A stretch of 22,357 nt of DNA from Syntrophomonadaceae bacterium (lineage in GTDB: Bacteria; Bacillota; Dethiobacteria; SKNC01). The stretch is taken from positions 1 through 22,357 of the forward strand of contig PWHX01000027.1 in the NCBI GenBank assembly GCA_003555415.1, in the 5' to 3' direction. Positions 7,561-14,698 of this stretch are shown one piece after another. The translations under genes were made by a program, and so were the position numbers. Within the stretch, counting starts at the first letter, position 1. Every line of letters begins with the position of its first letter. The notes beneath the pieces were generated by a model. The model searched no databases, was not told the DNA's origin, and saw nothing but the letters and a program-made list of their open reading frames with translations.

Positions 7561-8391
7561 GTGAAAAACTCAGGTTTGCCAGTAATTTTTGTTGTATCAG
7601 ACTCTATTGGAGAAACAGCAGAATTTGTAGTTAAGGCTGCAGCCAGCCAATATAACTCAGGGCATGTGGAAATAAGAAGAATTCCCTTTATTTATGAAGA
7701 AGAAGCAATTAAGGAAATAGTTGAAGAAGCCAACGAATTTAACAGTATTATTGCCTACACTCTGGTTCTGCCTGAATTAAAAGTTATACTGGAGGAAGCT
7801 GCTGGAGAAAAGGGTATTCCTGCAGTAGATATTTTAGGGCCCATGATGAATGCTTTTTCCCAGATAATGCCTGGTGGGCCTCGCCTGGAACCAGGACTTA
7901 TGCGCCGTCTTGACGAGGAATATTTCCACCGCATAGCTGCCATTGAATTTGCTGTTAAGTACGATGACGGAAAGGATCCCAGAGGTCTATTAAGGGCTGA
8001 CGTAGTACTTATTGGTGTTTCCAGGACTTCAAAAACACCTTTAAGTATGTATCTGGCTCATAAAAGAATGAAAGTCGCTAATCTTCCCCTGGTTCCGGAA
8101 ATAGAACCTCCGGAAGAGCTCTTTATGGTTCCCTCAAGTAAAATCGTTGGTCTAACTATTAAGCCGGAGCAGCTATTTGAAATTCGCGTGGAACGTCTTA
8201 AAACTTTAGGCCTTACAACCAGTGCCAGTTATGCCAATATGGAAAGAATATTAGAGGAACTGGATTATTCTGAAAAGTACATGAAAAAGATAGGTTGCCC
8301 TATATTCGATGTGTCAAATAAAGCTGTAGAAGAAGTTGCAAACTTTATTTTACATTTTATAAAAAGGAGAGAAGCAACTAATGACCGGTGA
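7561..8391 (+). CDS. ppsR: Pyruvate, phosphate dikinase regulatory protein (PDRP, bifunctional kinase/phosphorylase)
   Basis: Proteins of this family (DUF299) switch pyruvate phosphate dikinase or PEP synthase off by ADP-dependent phosphorylation of a threonine next to the catalytic histidine, and on again by phosphate-dependent dephosphorylation. The 276-residue protein has the family N-terminus (VIFVVSDSIGETAE) and a P-loop-like GVSRTSKTP at 152-160. It starts at GTG 7561, with GGAGG at 7547-7551. It overlaps ppdK by 11 bases, so regulator and target are made together. Because the neighbour is PPDK and not PEP synthase, the target is almost certainly PPDK. Confidence 0.95.
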   Translation: MKNSGLPVIFVVSDSIGETAEFVVKAAASQYNSGHVEIRRIPFIYEEEAIKEIVEEANEFNSIIAYTLVLPELKVILEEAAGEKGIPAVDILGPMMNAFSQIMPGGPRLEPGLMRRLDEEYFHRIAAIEFAVKYDDGKDPRGLLRADVVLIGVSRTSKTPLSMYLAHKRMKVANLPLVPEIEPPEELFMVPSSKIVGLTIKPEQLFEIRVERLKTLGLTTSASYANMERILEELDYSEKYMKKIGCPIFDVSNKAVEEVANFILHFIKRREATNDR

Positions 8392-11044
8392 TAAACTAGT
8401 ATATCTTTTTGAGGAAGGAAATGCAGAAATGAAAGACATGTTAGGAGGAAAGGGGGCAAACCTGGCTGAAATGACCCGCATAGGGCTGCCTGTCCCTCCC
8501 GGGTTTATAATTTCCACCGAAACATGTAACCTTTATTACCAAAGAGGTGAACAGCTGCTTCAGGAACTGAAACAGGAGATACAAAAATCTTTAAGCAGTA
8601 TTGAAAATAAGCTGGGGAAAAAATTTGGAGATGTTAATAACCCCCTTCTTCTTTCTGTCAGGTCTGGTTCAGCTGTTTCCATGCCGGGAATGATGGATAC
8701 AGTATTAAACTTAGGCTTAAATGACGAGACAATAAAAGGGTTGGAAGAAGCTTCTCAAGATAAACGTTTTACCCTTGACTGTTATCGTCGTTTTATACAG
8801 ATGTTTGGAGACGTTGTTCTCAAGGTGAATCATTCATTTTTTGAAAAAGCCCTGCAGAACAAAAAGGAAGCTTATGGTGCAAATGATGATACAGAGCTTA
8901 CGGCAGAAGCACTTGGGGAACTGGTGGAAGATTACAAGTCCATTATTAGTGAACAGGCGGAAATGAGCTTTCCTCAAGATCCTATGGAGCAGTTAACGGC
9001 CGCTATAAGAGCTGTTTTTGATTCCTGGAATAACCATCGTGCGGTGGTATACAGGAGAATACATAAAATTCCCGACAGCCTGGGGACAGCTATTAACATT
9101 CAGGCCATGGTTTTCGGTAACCTGGGTAATGATTGTGCTACGGGGGTAGCCTTTACCCGTAACCCTGCTACCGGAGAAGCTAACCTATATGGTGAATTTC
9201 TGGTTAATGCCCAGGGTGAGGATGTGGTTGCCGGTATCAGAAATCCTCTTTCCATTTCCCAGCTGGAAGAGCTTATGCCGGAAAACTACAGGGCGTTTAA
9301 TGATATATGTCAGCGTTTAGAAGAACATTATAAGGATATCCAGGATATAGAATTTACCATTGAAAGGCGCAATCTCTTCATACTGCAGACCCGGGCGGGG
9401 AAAAGGACATCCAGGGCTTCCGTAAAATGCGCCGTTGATTTTGTTAAAGAGGGTATTATATCCCGGGAAGAAGCAATCATGCGGATAGAACCCGGGCAAG
9501 TCGACAAGCTTCTCCACCGGCAGATAGACCCCGAAGCCAAACTTAATATTATTTGTAAGGGGCTTCCTGCTTCTCCCGGAGCAGCTTCAGGGCAGGTGGT
9601 TTTTGATGCGGATGATGCGGAAAAGATGGATGGACAGGGTAACGAGGTTATTCTGGTAAGGCCGGAGACTACCCCAGATGATATTCATGGGATTGTAGCT
9701 GCCCAGGGGGTGCTGACCAGTCGCGGGGGGATGACCAGCCATGCGGCAGTAGTAGCCCGGGGTATGGGAAAACCATGTGTATCCGGGTGCGAGAAGTTAA
9801 GCATTGATCTGGAAAGAGAAATTTTTGTAGTAAATGGAACCACCTATGCCAAAGGTGATACTATATCTTTAGATGGGGCCACAGGTAATGTAATAACCGG
9901 GGAGGTTCCCCTTATTGCCCCGGAATTAAGTGAAGAGTTTCAGAAAATATTGGAATGGAGTGATGAAATTCGCGCTTTAAAAATCAGGGCTAATGCCGAC
10001 ACCCCGGAGGATGCAGCCAAAGCCCGGGAATTTGGAGCAGAAGGCATCGGTCTTTGTCGGACTGAGCATATGTTTATGGCCCAGGAGAGACTTCCCGTGG
10101 TTCAGAGTATGATTTTAACTGAAACGGAAGTTGAGCGGCAGTTAGATTTAGATAAACTCCTTCCCATGCAGCAGGAGGATTTCTCAGGCATATTCAGGGC
10201 CATGGAAGGACTTCCTGTAACTATAAGGCTTTTAGACCCACCTCTGCACGAGTTTTTACCTGTCGTAGAGGAACTGATAGAAGAGATTACAAGGCTTAAG
10301 GTGGGGGGCGGAGATTCTAAAGAAATAAACGAGAAGGAAGGGCTCTTAAGAAAAGTAAAGGCATTGTCTGAGTCTAATCCCATGCTGGGTCATAGGGGAT
10401 GCAGGCTGGGCATTGTATATCCCGAAATATATAAAATGCAGGTAAAAGCTATAATAAAAGCGGCAGCAGAACTGGCCAAAGAAGGTATAGAAGTAATTCC
10501 TGAAATCATGATTCCCCTGGTAGGGCATGCTACTGAACTCCTTGTAATGAGGGAGCTGGTAGAGGAAACAGTAAAAGAAATATTGGCCCAAGAAAAAGTT
10601 GAAATTGACTACAGGGTAGGTTCCATGATTGAATTACCCCGGGCCTGTGTAGTAGCAGACCAGATTGCCGGTCACGCTGACTTTTACTCCTTTGGAACTA
10701 ATGACTTGACCCAGACTACCTTAGGTTACAGCCGGGATGATGCAGAAGGCAAGTTTTTGCACCACTATTTAGCCAAAAAGATTATTCCGGATAATCCTTT
10801 TATGACCATAGATAGAGAAGGTGTGGGTTCATTAATTAAGTTAGCTGTAGAAAAAGGCAAGGCACAAAAGCCAGATCTTAAAATGGGCATATGCGGCGAA
10901 CATGGTGGAGATCCTGATTCTATAATTTTTTGCCACGAAGTTAATTTAAATTACGTAAGCTGTTCCCCTTTTAGAGTGCCTATTGCCAGGCTAGCTGCTG
11001 CCCAGGCTAAATTAGGTAAAAAGGCAGGCGGCTACGGAGACTAA
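8381..11044 (+). CDS. ppdK: Pyruvate, phosphate dikinase
   Basis: PPDK interconverts pyruvate + ATP + phosphate and PEP + AMP + pyrophosphate in the cytoplasm. In anaerobes it serves either glycolysis or gluconeogenesis. The 887 residues contain, in order, the ATP-grasp nucleotide domain (GGKGANLAEM and RSGSAVSMPGMMDT near the N-terminus), the swivelling domain with GGMTSHAAVVARG, and the PEP/pyruvate TIM barrel. The phospho-carrier is H454, and T452 two residues before it is the expected PDRP target. The barrel ends with the catalytic cysteine, about C838, in CGEHGGDP. ATG 8381 has AAAAGGAGAGA upstream. It is the last gene of the operon, and a long hairpin follows. Confidence 0.98.
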   Translation: MTGDKLVYLFEEGNAEMKDMLGGKGANLAEMTRIGLPVPPGFIISTETCNLYYQRGEQLLQELKQEIQKSLSSIENKLGKKFGDVNNPLLLSVRSGSAVSMPGMMDTVLNLGLNDETIKGLEEASQDKRFTLDCYRRFIQMFGDVVLKVNHSFFEKALQNKKEAYGANDDTELTAEALGELVEDYKSIISEQAEMSFPQDPMEQLTAAIRAVFDSWNNHRAVVYRRIHKIPDSLGTAINIQAMVFGNLGNDCATGVAFTRNPATGEANLYGEFLVNAQGEDVVAGIRNPLSISQLEELMPENYRAFNDICQRLEEHYKDIQDIEFTIERRNLFILQTRAGKRTSRASVKCAVDFVKEGIISREEAIMRIEPGQVDKLLHRQIDPEAKLNIICKGLPASPGAASGQVVFDADDAEKMDGQGNEVILVRPETTPDDIHGIVAAQGVLTSRGGMTSHAAVVARGMGKPCVSGCEKLSIDLEREIFVVNGTTYAKGDTISLDGATGNVITGEVPLIAPELSEEFQKILEWSDEIRALKIRANADTPEDAAKAREFGAEGIGLCRTEHMFMAQERLPVVQSMILTETEVERQLDLDKLLPMQQEDFSGIFRAMEGLPVTIRLLDPPLHEFLPVVEELIEEITRLKVGGGDSKEINEKEGLLRKVKALSESNPMLGHRGCRLGIVYPEIYKMQVKAIIKAAAELAKEGIEVIPEIMIPLVGHATELLVMRELVEETVKEILAQEKVEIDYRVGSMIELPRACVVADQIAGHADFYSFGTNDLTQTTLGYSRDDAEGKFLHHYLAKKIIPDNPFMTIDREGVGSLIKLAVEKGKAQKPDLKMGICGEHGGDPDSIIFCHEVNLNYVSCSPFRVPIARLAAAQAKLGKKAGGYGD

Positions 11045-11080
11045 GATATAGTCTAAATTATAGAAAGGAATTATTTATTA

Positions 11081-11130
11081 TAAGTATTAGAAGGCAAAAC
11101 CAAGAAAAAGGTTTTGCCTTCTAATACTTA
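11081..11130. terminator. Perfect 21-bp inverted repeat between converging genes, possible bidirectional terminator
   Basis: The arms at 11081-11101 and 11110-11130 are exact reverse complements (21 bp) around an 8-base A-rich loop. The hairpin sits between ppdK (+) and the dacF-like gene (-), where a two-way terminator is expected. Neither side ends in a clean T run outside the stem, so termination is inferred from position and strength of the hairpin. Confidence 0.6.
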
Positions 11131-11155
11131 CGCTTGTTATTAATAGTAAATTTGT

Positions 11156-11530
11156 TTATTCAAAAAAATCTTTTATCCTGTTTAATGTTCCCGTAGCTAT
11201 ATTCCCTAAAAAACTTCCGATTTTTCTAAAGGCGATAACTACGAAATTAGATCTTTCCACATCCTCACTGGCCAGGAGGTTAACGCTGCTAAGAACTTCA
11301 TCATCCATAGTTATAGACATTTTCCCCAGCTTTTCCCCTTCTCTAATAGGGGCTGAGATTTTATCAATGATAATTTCTTTTTCCAGCCTGTCTTTATCTT
11401 CCTGTTTTATTACTGCTTCCAGGGCTTCTGCCGTGATTAAGTCTATCTCTTTAGTTTTTCCGTCGGGAACAGGAGCCTGGGCTGCTACTTCGCTTTTACC
11501 GGTTACTGTTTCAAAAACATAATTTCTAAA
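11156..11530 (-). pseudogene. C-terminal domain of the DacF-like protein, cut off by an in-frame TGA
   Basis: Continuing the dacF frame past its TGA stop gives 124 more codons to a TAA at 11156-11158. They begin FRNYVFETV and show what a PBP5/DacF C-terminal domain should have: a beta-rich middle (DLITAEALEAVI ... PIREGEKLGKMSITMDD) and a final amphipathic helix (SFLGNIATGTLNRIKDFFE) that normally anchors the enzyme to the membrane. There is no start codon or ribosome binding site of its own, so it is either not made or only made by readthrough. The frame is clean, with no other stop, suggesting a recent mutation or a sequencing error. Confidence 0.8.
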
Positions 11531-12394
11531 TCAGTAATCTAATAGTGCTTTCGAATCTGATCTACGGGTACGTTCATCGGGGGAGTTTAAGACCACTGAA
11601 ATAAGCCGTAAATTATCCCGTTGGGCTGTTCCTGCCAGGCAGTAGCCTGCTTCCCGTGTCCAGCCGGTTTTCAAGCCGTCTGCTCCTTCATAATGTCCTA
11701 AAAGAGGATTCCTGTTATATTGCGGGTCTTCTACATTAAAAGTAAACTTTCTTTGAGATTCCAGTTCCAGTATTTTGGGCTGGGTTTCAATGGTATATGC
11801 TGATAATTTTGCGATATCCCTGGCACTCATGTAATGTTCAGGCTCAGGCAATCCCGAGGCATTTTGGAAGCGAGTGTTAGTTAACCCAATTTCTGATGCC
11901 TTGGCATTCATGTGTTGGACAAAAATATTTTCAGAGCCATGTAAATGTTCGGCAATGGCTACACAGGCATCGTTACCGGAAACTATGGATATTCCCTTTA
12001 AAATGTCTTCCACAGTTACTTCCATACCTACTTCCAAAAACATTGTAGAACCTACATGCCCTGTTTTCCAGGCATTTTCACTTACGGTAACTTTTTCGTC
12101 CCAGTCTAATACTCCTTCATCTATAGCCTCCAGAGCCAAAAGTAGGGTCATAATTTTAGTAATACTGGCGGGAGGGTAGGGTACATCAGTATTTTTTTCA
12201 TACATTATCTGACCGGTATTGGACTCAATCAATATGGCAGATTGGGCTTCGATTTCAAAAGGAAGTTCTTCCCCCTCTTCTTCATTTTCAATAACCTCCG
12301 CAGTCTCCTGTGCCCATACTGTAACCGTGCCTGCCTGTGTAATTAAAAGGGTAGCAATAAGAAGTAGCGTTAAGATTTTTTTTAGGGAACTCAT
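11531..12394 (-). CDS. dacF: D-alanyl-D-alanine carboxypeptidase (DacF/PBP5 type), catalytic part
   Basis: This exported low-molecular-weight penicillin-binding protein trims the terminal D-Ala from peptidoglycan pentapeptides. A signal peptide (about 1-29, charged MSSLKK then a hydrophobic stretch ending AQ) is followed by the peptidase S11 domain. Its active-site motifs are S77-I-T-K80, S139-G-N141 and K242-T-G244. AGGAGGAG stands eight bases before the ATG at 12394. The frame stops after SKALLDY at a TGA (11531-11533) where family members normally read DYGF, so the likely change is GGA to TGA. The catalytic domain is complete, but the C-terminal domain and membrane helix lie beyond the stop. 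If the stop is real, the product (287 residues) would be secreted but unanchored. Confidence 0.9.
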   Translation of the reverse strand: MSSLKKILTLLLIATLLITQAGTVTVWAQETAEVIENEEEGEELPFEIEAQSAILIESNTGQIMYEKNTDVPYPPASITKIMTLLLALEAIDEGVLDWDEKVTVSENAWKTGHVGSTMFLEVGMEVTVEDILKGISIVSGNDACVAIAEHLHGSENIFVQHMNAKASEIGLTNTRFQNASGLPEPEHYMSARDIAKLSAYTIETQPKILELESQRKFTFNVEDPQYNRNPLLGHYEGADGLKTGWTREAGYCLAGTAQRDNLRLISVVLNSPDERTRRSDSKALLDY

Positions 12395-12618
12395 TTTTTA
12401 CTCCTCCTGTGTTTTATTTGTAATAATTATGAACAAATTATGTTTTTTATAATAGTTTATTATGAACGCATTAATATATTTGCCAGAATTTTCGTAAATA
12501 TAAGGAAGGAAATAGGTTTTCAGGCATAGAAGTATATATACTCCTACTAAAAGTTAGACATTTATTAATAAAATCCTCTAAATAAAAATATATTTTTCAG
12601 GAACAGGAGGAATTTAAT
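12395..12618. other. Divergent intergenic region between dacF-like gene and flavodoxin-like gene
   Basis: This 224-base AT-rich gap must hold the start signals of both diverging genes. On the minus strand a TTCATA and CATAAT pair, about 18 bases apart upstream of dacF, is a possible promoter. A 12-bp palindrome AGTATATATACT lies at 12531-12542. No convincing -35/-10 pair was found on the + strand for the gene at 12619, and no RNA gene was recognised. Confidence 0.4.
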
Positions 12619-13218
12619 ATGTTAATACTGGGTTTAAATGGCAGCCCCCATGAAAAGGGCAATACAGCAGATCTTCTTACGTGTGGTTTAGAAGAAGCAG
12701 ATAGACTTGGGGCAGAAACAAGGTTGATTTATATTCAGAATGTTTTGGATGAATTAGAACAACCTTACTGTACAGCTTGTGAACCCCAGTGTCAGGGCAC
12801 CTGTTATGAAGGAACGGAATTGAGTAAGGTTTATGAGTATATGAGAAAATGTAGCGGCATATTGTTAGGAAGCCCTGTCTACTTCGGTACTGTTTCAGCT
12901 CAGCTAAAAAGCTTTTGGGATATGTCCCGTAAACTTAGAAAAGAAAAGGCTTTACTAAACACCGTTGGTGGAGCAATAGCTGTAGGTGCAGCCAGATTCG
13001 GGGGACAGGAAACTACAATCAGGGCTCTACACGATATGATGTTGGTACAGGGAATGTTAGTAGTAGGAGATGGTCACCATACAGCAGACTCGGGACATCA
13101 AGGAGCCTGCGCCCAGAAACCTGCTTTAGAAGATGAATATGGTATATCCCGAGCAAAGATTATCTCTAAAAGAATTGTGGAATTAGCTAATGTTACCGGT
13201 AATCCTGGGGGAAGTTAA
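12619..13218 (+). CDS. Flavodoxin-like NAD(P)H-dependent FMN reductase with a cysteine cluster
   Basis: The 199-residue protein has the flavodoxin fold seen in NADPH-dependent FMN reductases and iron-sulfur flavoproteins. It starts MLILGLNGSPHEKGNTADLL, with the FMN-phosphate loop at 8-16, and has GSPVYFGTVSAQLKSFWD at about 84-101, the family's second flavin-binding segment. Between them C51, C54, C58 and C62 form a CX2CX3CX3C cluster in the region where iron-sulfur flavoproteins bind a cluster. The ATG at 12619 follows a strong AGGAGGAAT site. It is probably an electron-transfer or quinone/flavin reductase of an anaerobe; the electron partner is unknown. No operon partner is evident: the dacF-like gene diverges, and dgt follows after 47 bases. 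Confidence 0.85.
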   Translation: MLILGLNGSPHEKGNTADLLTCGLEEADRLGAETRLIYIQNVLDELEQPYCTACEPQCQGTCYEGTELSKVYEYMRKCSGILLGSPVYFGTVSAQLKSFWDMSRKLRKEKALLNTVGGAIAVGAARFGGQETTIRALHDMMLVQGMLVVGDGHHTADSGHQGACAQKPALEDEYGISRAKIISKRIVELANVTGNPGGS

Positions 13219-13265
13219 GCTACTTAATAGAGAGGAGGGAGGGTTTATTAAGCGCCCTAATAAAG

Positions 13266-14270
13266 ATGAAGCTAAGGGAACAAAGAGAACATCTGGAGGG
13301 GAAGATTCTTTCTCCTTTAGCTGCAGCCAGTTCTAAAAGTAAAGGTCGCCAGGAACCAGAAAAAGAATGTTCGGTAAGGACAACTTTTCAACGGGACCGG
13401 GATCGAATCACACATTCTAAAGCTTTTAGAAGGTTAAAGCATAAAACTCAGGTTTTCATTTCTCCGGAGGGAGATCACTACCGTACCAGGTTAACTCATA
13501 CACTGGAGGTTTCCCAAATTGCTAGAACAGCTGCCAGGGCTTTAAGGCTAAATGAAGATTTGACAGAAGCAATTAGCCTGGGACATGATTTGGGGCATAC
13601 ACCTTTTGGCCATGCCGGGGAAATAGCACTGGACGAAATTCATTCCGATGGATTCCGGCATAACGAACAGAGTCTGAGAATAGTAGATATTTTGGAGAAT
13701 GGGAAGGGCCTTAATCTAACCTGGGAAGTAAGAGATGGCATATTAAATCATACTGGAAAGAAAAAACCTTCTACCCTGGAGGGTCAAATTGTGAAGATAG
13801 CTGACCGTATTGCCTATATAAACCATGATATAGATGATGCCCTTCGGGCAGGGATATTAAAAAATGAAGATCTTCCTGAAAGCCCGGTTTTGATTTTAGG
13901 CAACAGCTCATCTCAAAGGATTGATGGATTGGTGGGAGACTTAATAGAAAGCAGCCTAAATAGAGGTAACATAGAACTTAGTCCGGAAATAGAACAGGCT
14001 ATGAGGGAATTAAGAAGGTTTTTGTTTGATAATGTTTATGTAGGCTCTGCAGCTAAAAAAGAAGATCTCAAGATTAGAAACATGTTTAAAATACTATATG
14101 AATACTTTATTAATAACCCCCAGGAAATTCAAACAAATGACAGTTTTCTTTCTGTGAAAGATCCTTTAGAAAGAAGGGTTTGCGATTATATTGCGGGGAT
14201 GACTGACCGCTACTTTATAGCTATTTACCAAAGAATTTTCATCCCAAGTCCCTGGTCGCTGAAAATTTAA
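13266..14270 (+). CDS. dgt: Deoxyguanosinetriphosphate triphosphohydrolase-like HD protein
   Basis: Members of this family split dNTPs, typically dGTP, to the nucleoside and triphosphate, and so shape nucleotide pools. The 334-residue length fits the short dGTPase-like subfamily. The N-terminal block FQRDRDRITHSKAFRRLKHK is characteristic. HD-domain metal ligands are H78 (RTRLTHTLE), H107-D108 with H111 (GHDLGHTPFGHAGE), and the later Asp of the ADRIAYINHDIDD block. Family alignment favours the ATG at 13266, but the strong AGGAGGGAGGG site (about 13233-13241) is some 24 bases upstream, so either another site is used or the start is unusual. In many clostridia this gene stands before dnaG-rpoD, as here. 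Confidence 0.92.
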   Translation: MKLREQREHLEGKILSPLAAASSKSKGRQEPEKECSVRTTFQRDRDRITHSKAFRRLKHKTQVFISPEGDHYRTRLTHTLEVSQIARTAARALRLNEDLTEAISLGHDLGHTPFGHAGEIALDEIHSDGFRHNEQSLRIVDILENGKGLNLTWEVRDGILNHTGKKKPSTLEGQIVKIADRIAYINHDIDDALRAGILKNEDLPESPVLILGNSSSQRIDGLVGDLIESSLNRGNIELSPEIEQAMRELRRFLFDNVYVGSAAKKEDLKIRNMFKILYEYFINNPQEIQTNDSFLSVKDPLERRVCDYIAGMTDRYFIAIYQRIFIPSPWSLKI

Positions 14271-14410
14271 TGCTGTTTGCGGCGTGTAAATGTTGTAAAG
14301 AGAATAAAAAACAATAATTGGTATATAATATTAAATATTAATAAGATTTTTACTGTATTGTTAATATTTTTTTAAATTTGCAGGAAATAAAACAAGGTAT
14401 GTAGAATATA

Positions 14411-14440
14411 TTGTAAATACCAAAACTCTCTGATTATAAA
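14411..14440 (+). promoter_or_regulatory. Candidate promoter of the small RNA/leader upstream of dnaG
   Basis: TTGTAA (14411-14416, 4/6) and TATAAA (14435-14440, 5/6) are 18 bases apart. The predicted start falls near 14447, within the AGGTGC-AAA-GCACCT hairpin (14441-14455), which could alternatively be an operator overlapping the start point. Confidence 0.4.
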
Positions 14441-14528
14441 AGGTGCAAAGCACCTGGTTAAATTGTAAGATAGAGGCACTAGAACATTTCCTAAGGAGGG
14501 GCAAGAGTTATCATGCCTTTAGGTACTG

Positions 14529-14563
14529 GCTAAAATATTTGATAGAAATATTAGCTTTTATTT
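14529..14563 (+). terminator. First of two tandem intrinsic terminators
   Basis: GCTA plus ATATTT pairs with AAATATTAGC (14546-14555) across a GATAG loop with a small AA bulge, followed by TTTTATTT. Confidence 0.6.
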
Positions 14564-14568
14564 GTTGG

Positions 14569-14605
14569 CCTCGTCTCTCTTATAGATATAGGGATGAGGT
14601 TTTTT
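14569..14605 (+). terminator. Second tandem intrinsic terminator
   Basis: CCTCGTCTCT (14569-14578) pairs over ten bases with AGGGATGAGG (14590-14599), including two G-T wobbles, and a run of six T follows. It insulates dnaG from upstream transcription. Confidence 0.8.
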
Positions 14606-14654
14606 GGTAAAAAAAATAAATGTTTTATCATGCTAAGCAGGAATTTGTTTATTA

Positions 14655-14683
14655 TTGAAGAATGATTTAAAAATTTATATAAT
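14655..14683 (+). promoter_or_regulatory. Promoter of dnaG-rpoD
   Basis: TTGAAG (14655-14660) and a perfect TATAAT (14678-14683) are 17 bases apart. The start would be near 14690, giving a very short leader into the AGGTGG ribosome binding site and the ATG at 14699. Confidence 0.7.
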
Positions 14684-14698
14684 ATTACAGGTGGTTTT

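Larger units (their letters stand above)
14441..14605 (+). ncRNA. Unidentified structured RNA or attenuator-like leader
   Basis: The segment can form a hairpin AGGTGC/GCACCT (14441-14455) and a 7-bp stem AGAGGCA (14472-14478) with TGCCTTT (14514-14520). It ends in two intrinsic terminators. Inside lies a strong AAGGAGG (14493-14499) and a six-codon frame ATG ... TAA (14513-14533, MPLGTG). Its ATG is at the base of the second stem, and its stop overlaps the first terminator stem. This resembles a leader-peptide attenuator, but the 13-base gap from AAGGAGG to ATG is long. No known riboswitch class was recognised. It may equally be a stand-alone small RNA or the 3' end region of the dgt transcript. 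Confidence 0.4.
14271..14698 (+). other. 428-base gene-free region before dnaG with dyads, candidate promoters and tandem terminators
   Basis: No protein gene of normal size is present on either strand. The region contains an extended -10-like TGG-TATATA (14319-14327), a dyad GGTAT ... ATACC (about 14394-14422), a candidate promoter (14411-14440), a possible structured RNA (14441-14605) with two terminators, and the dnaG promoter (14655-14683). The parts are listed separately. Confidence 0.7.

Noticed and set aside
11531..11533. Selenocysteine at the in-frame TGA of the dacF-like gene
   Set aside because: The family residue is Gly and not Cys, and no SECIS-like hairpin is visible just downstream of the TGA.
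11531..11533. Genome-wide reading of TGA as Gly
   Set aside because: Other genes here, such as the DUF4342 gene (3570-3572) and ppsR (8389-8391), end at TGA exactly where their families end.
14465..14530. Resemblance to the 5' part of a lysine riboswitch (GATAGAGGC ... CAAGAGT ... TGCCTTT)
   Set aside because: The later invariant parts of that class, such as GCCGAAG, and the remaining helices are absent before the terminators, and dnaG is not a lysine gene.
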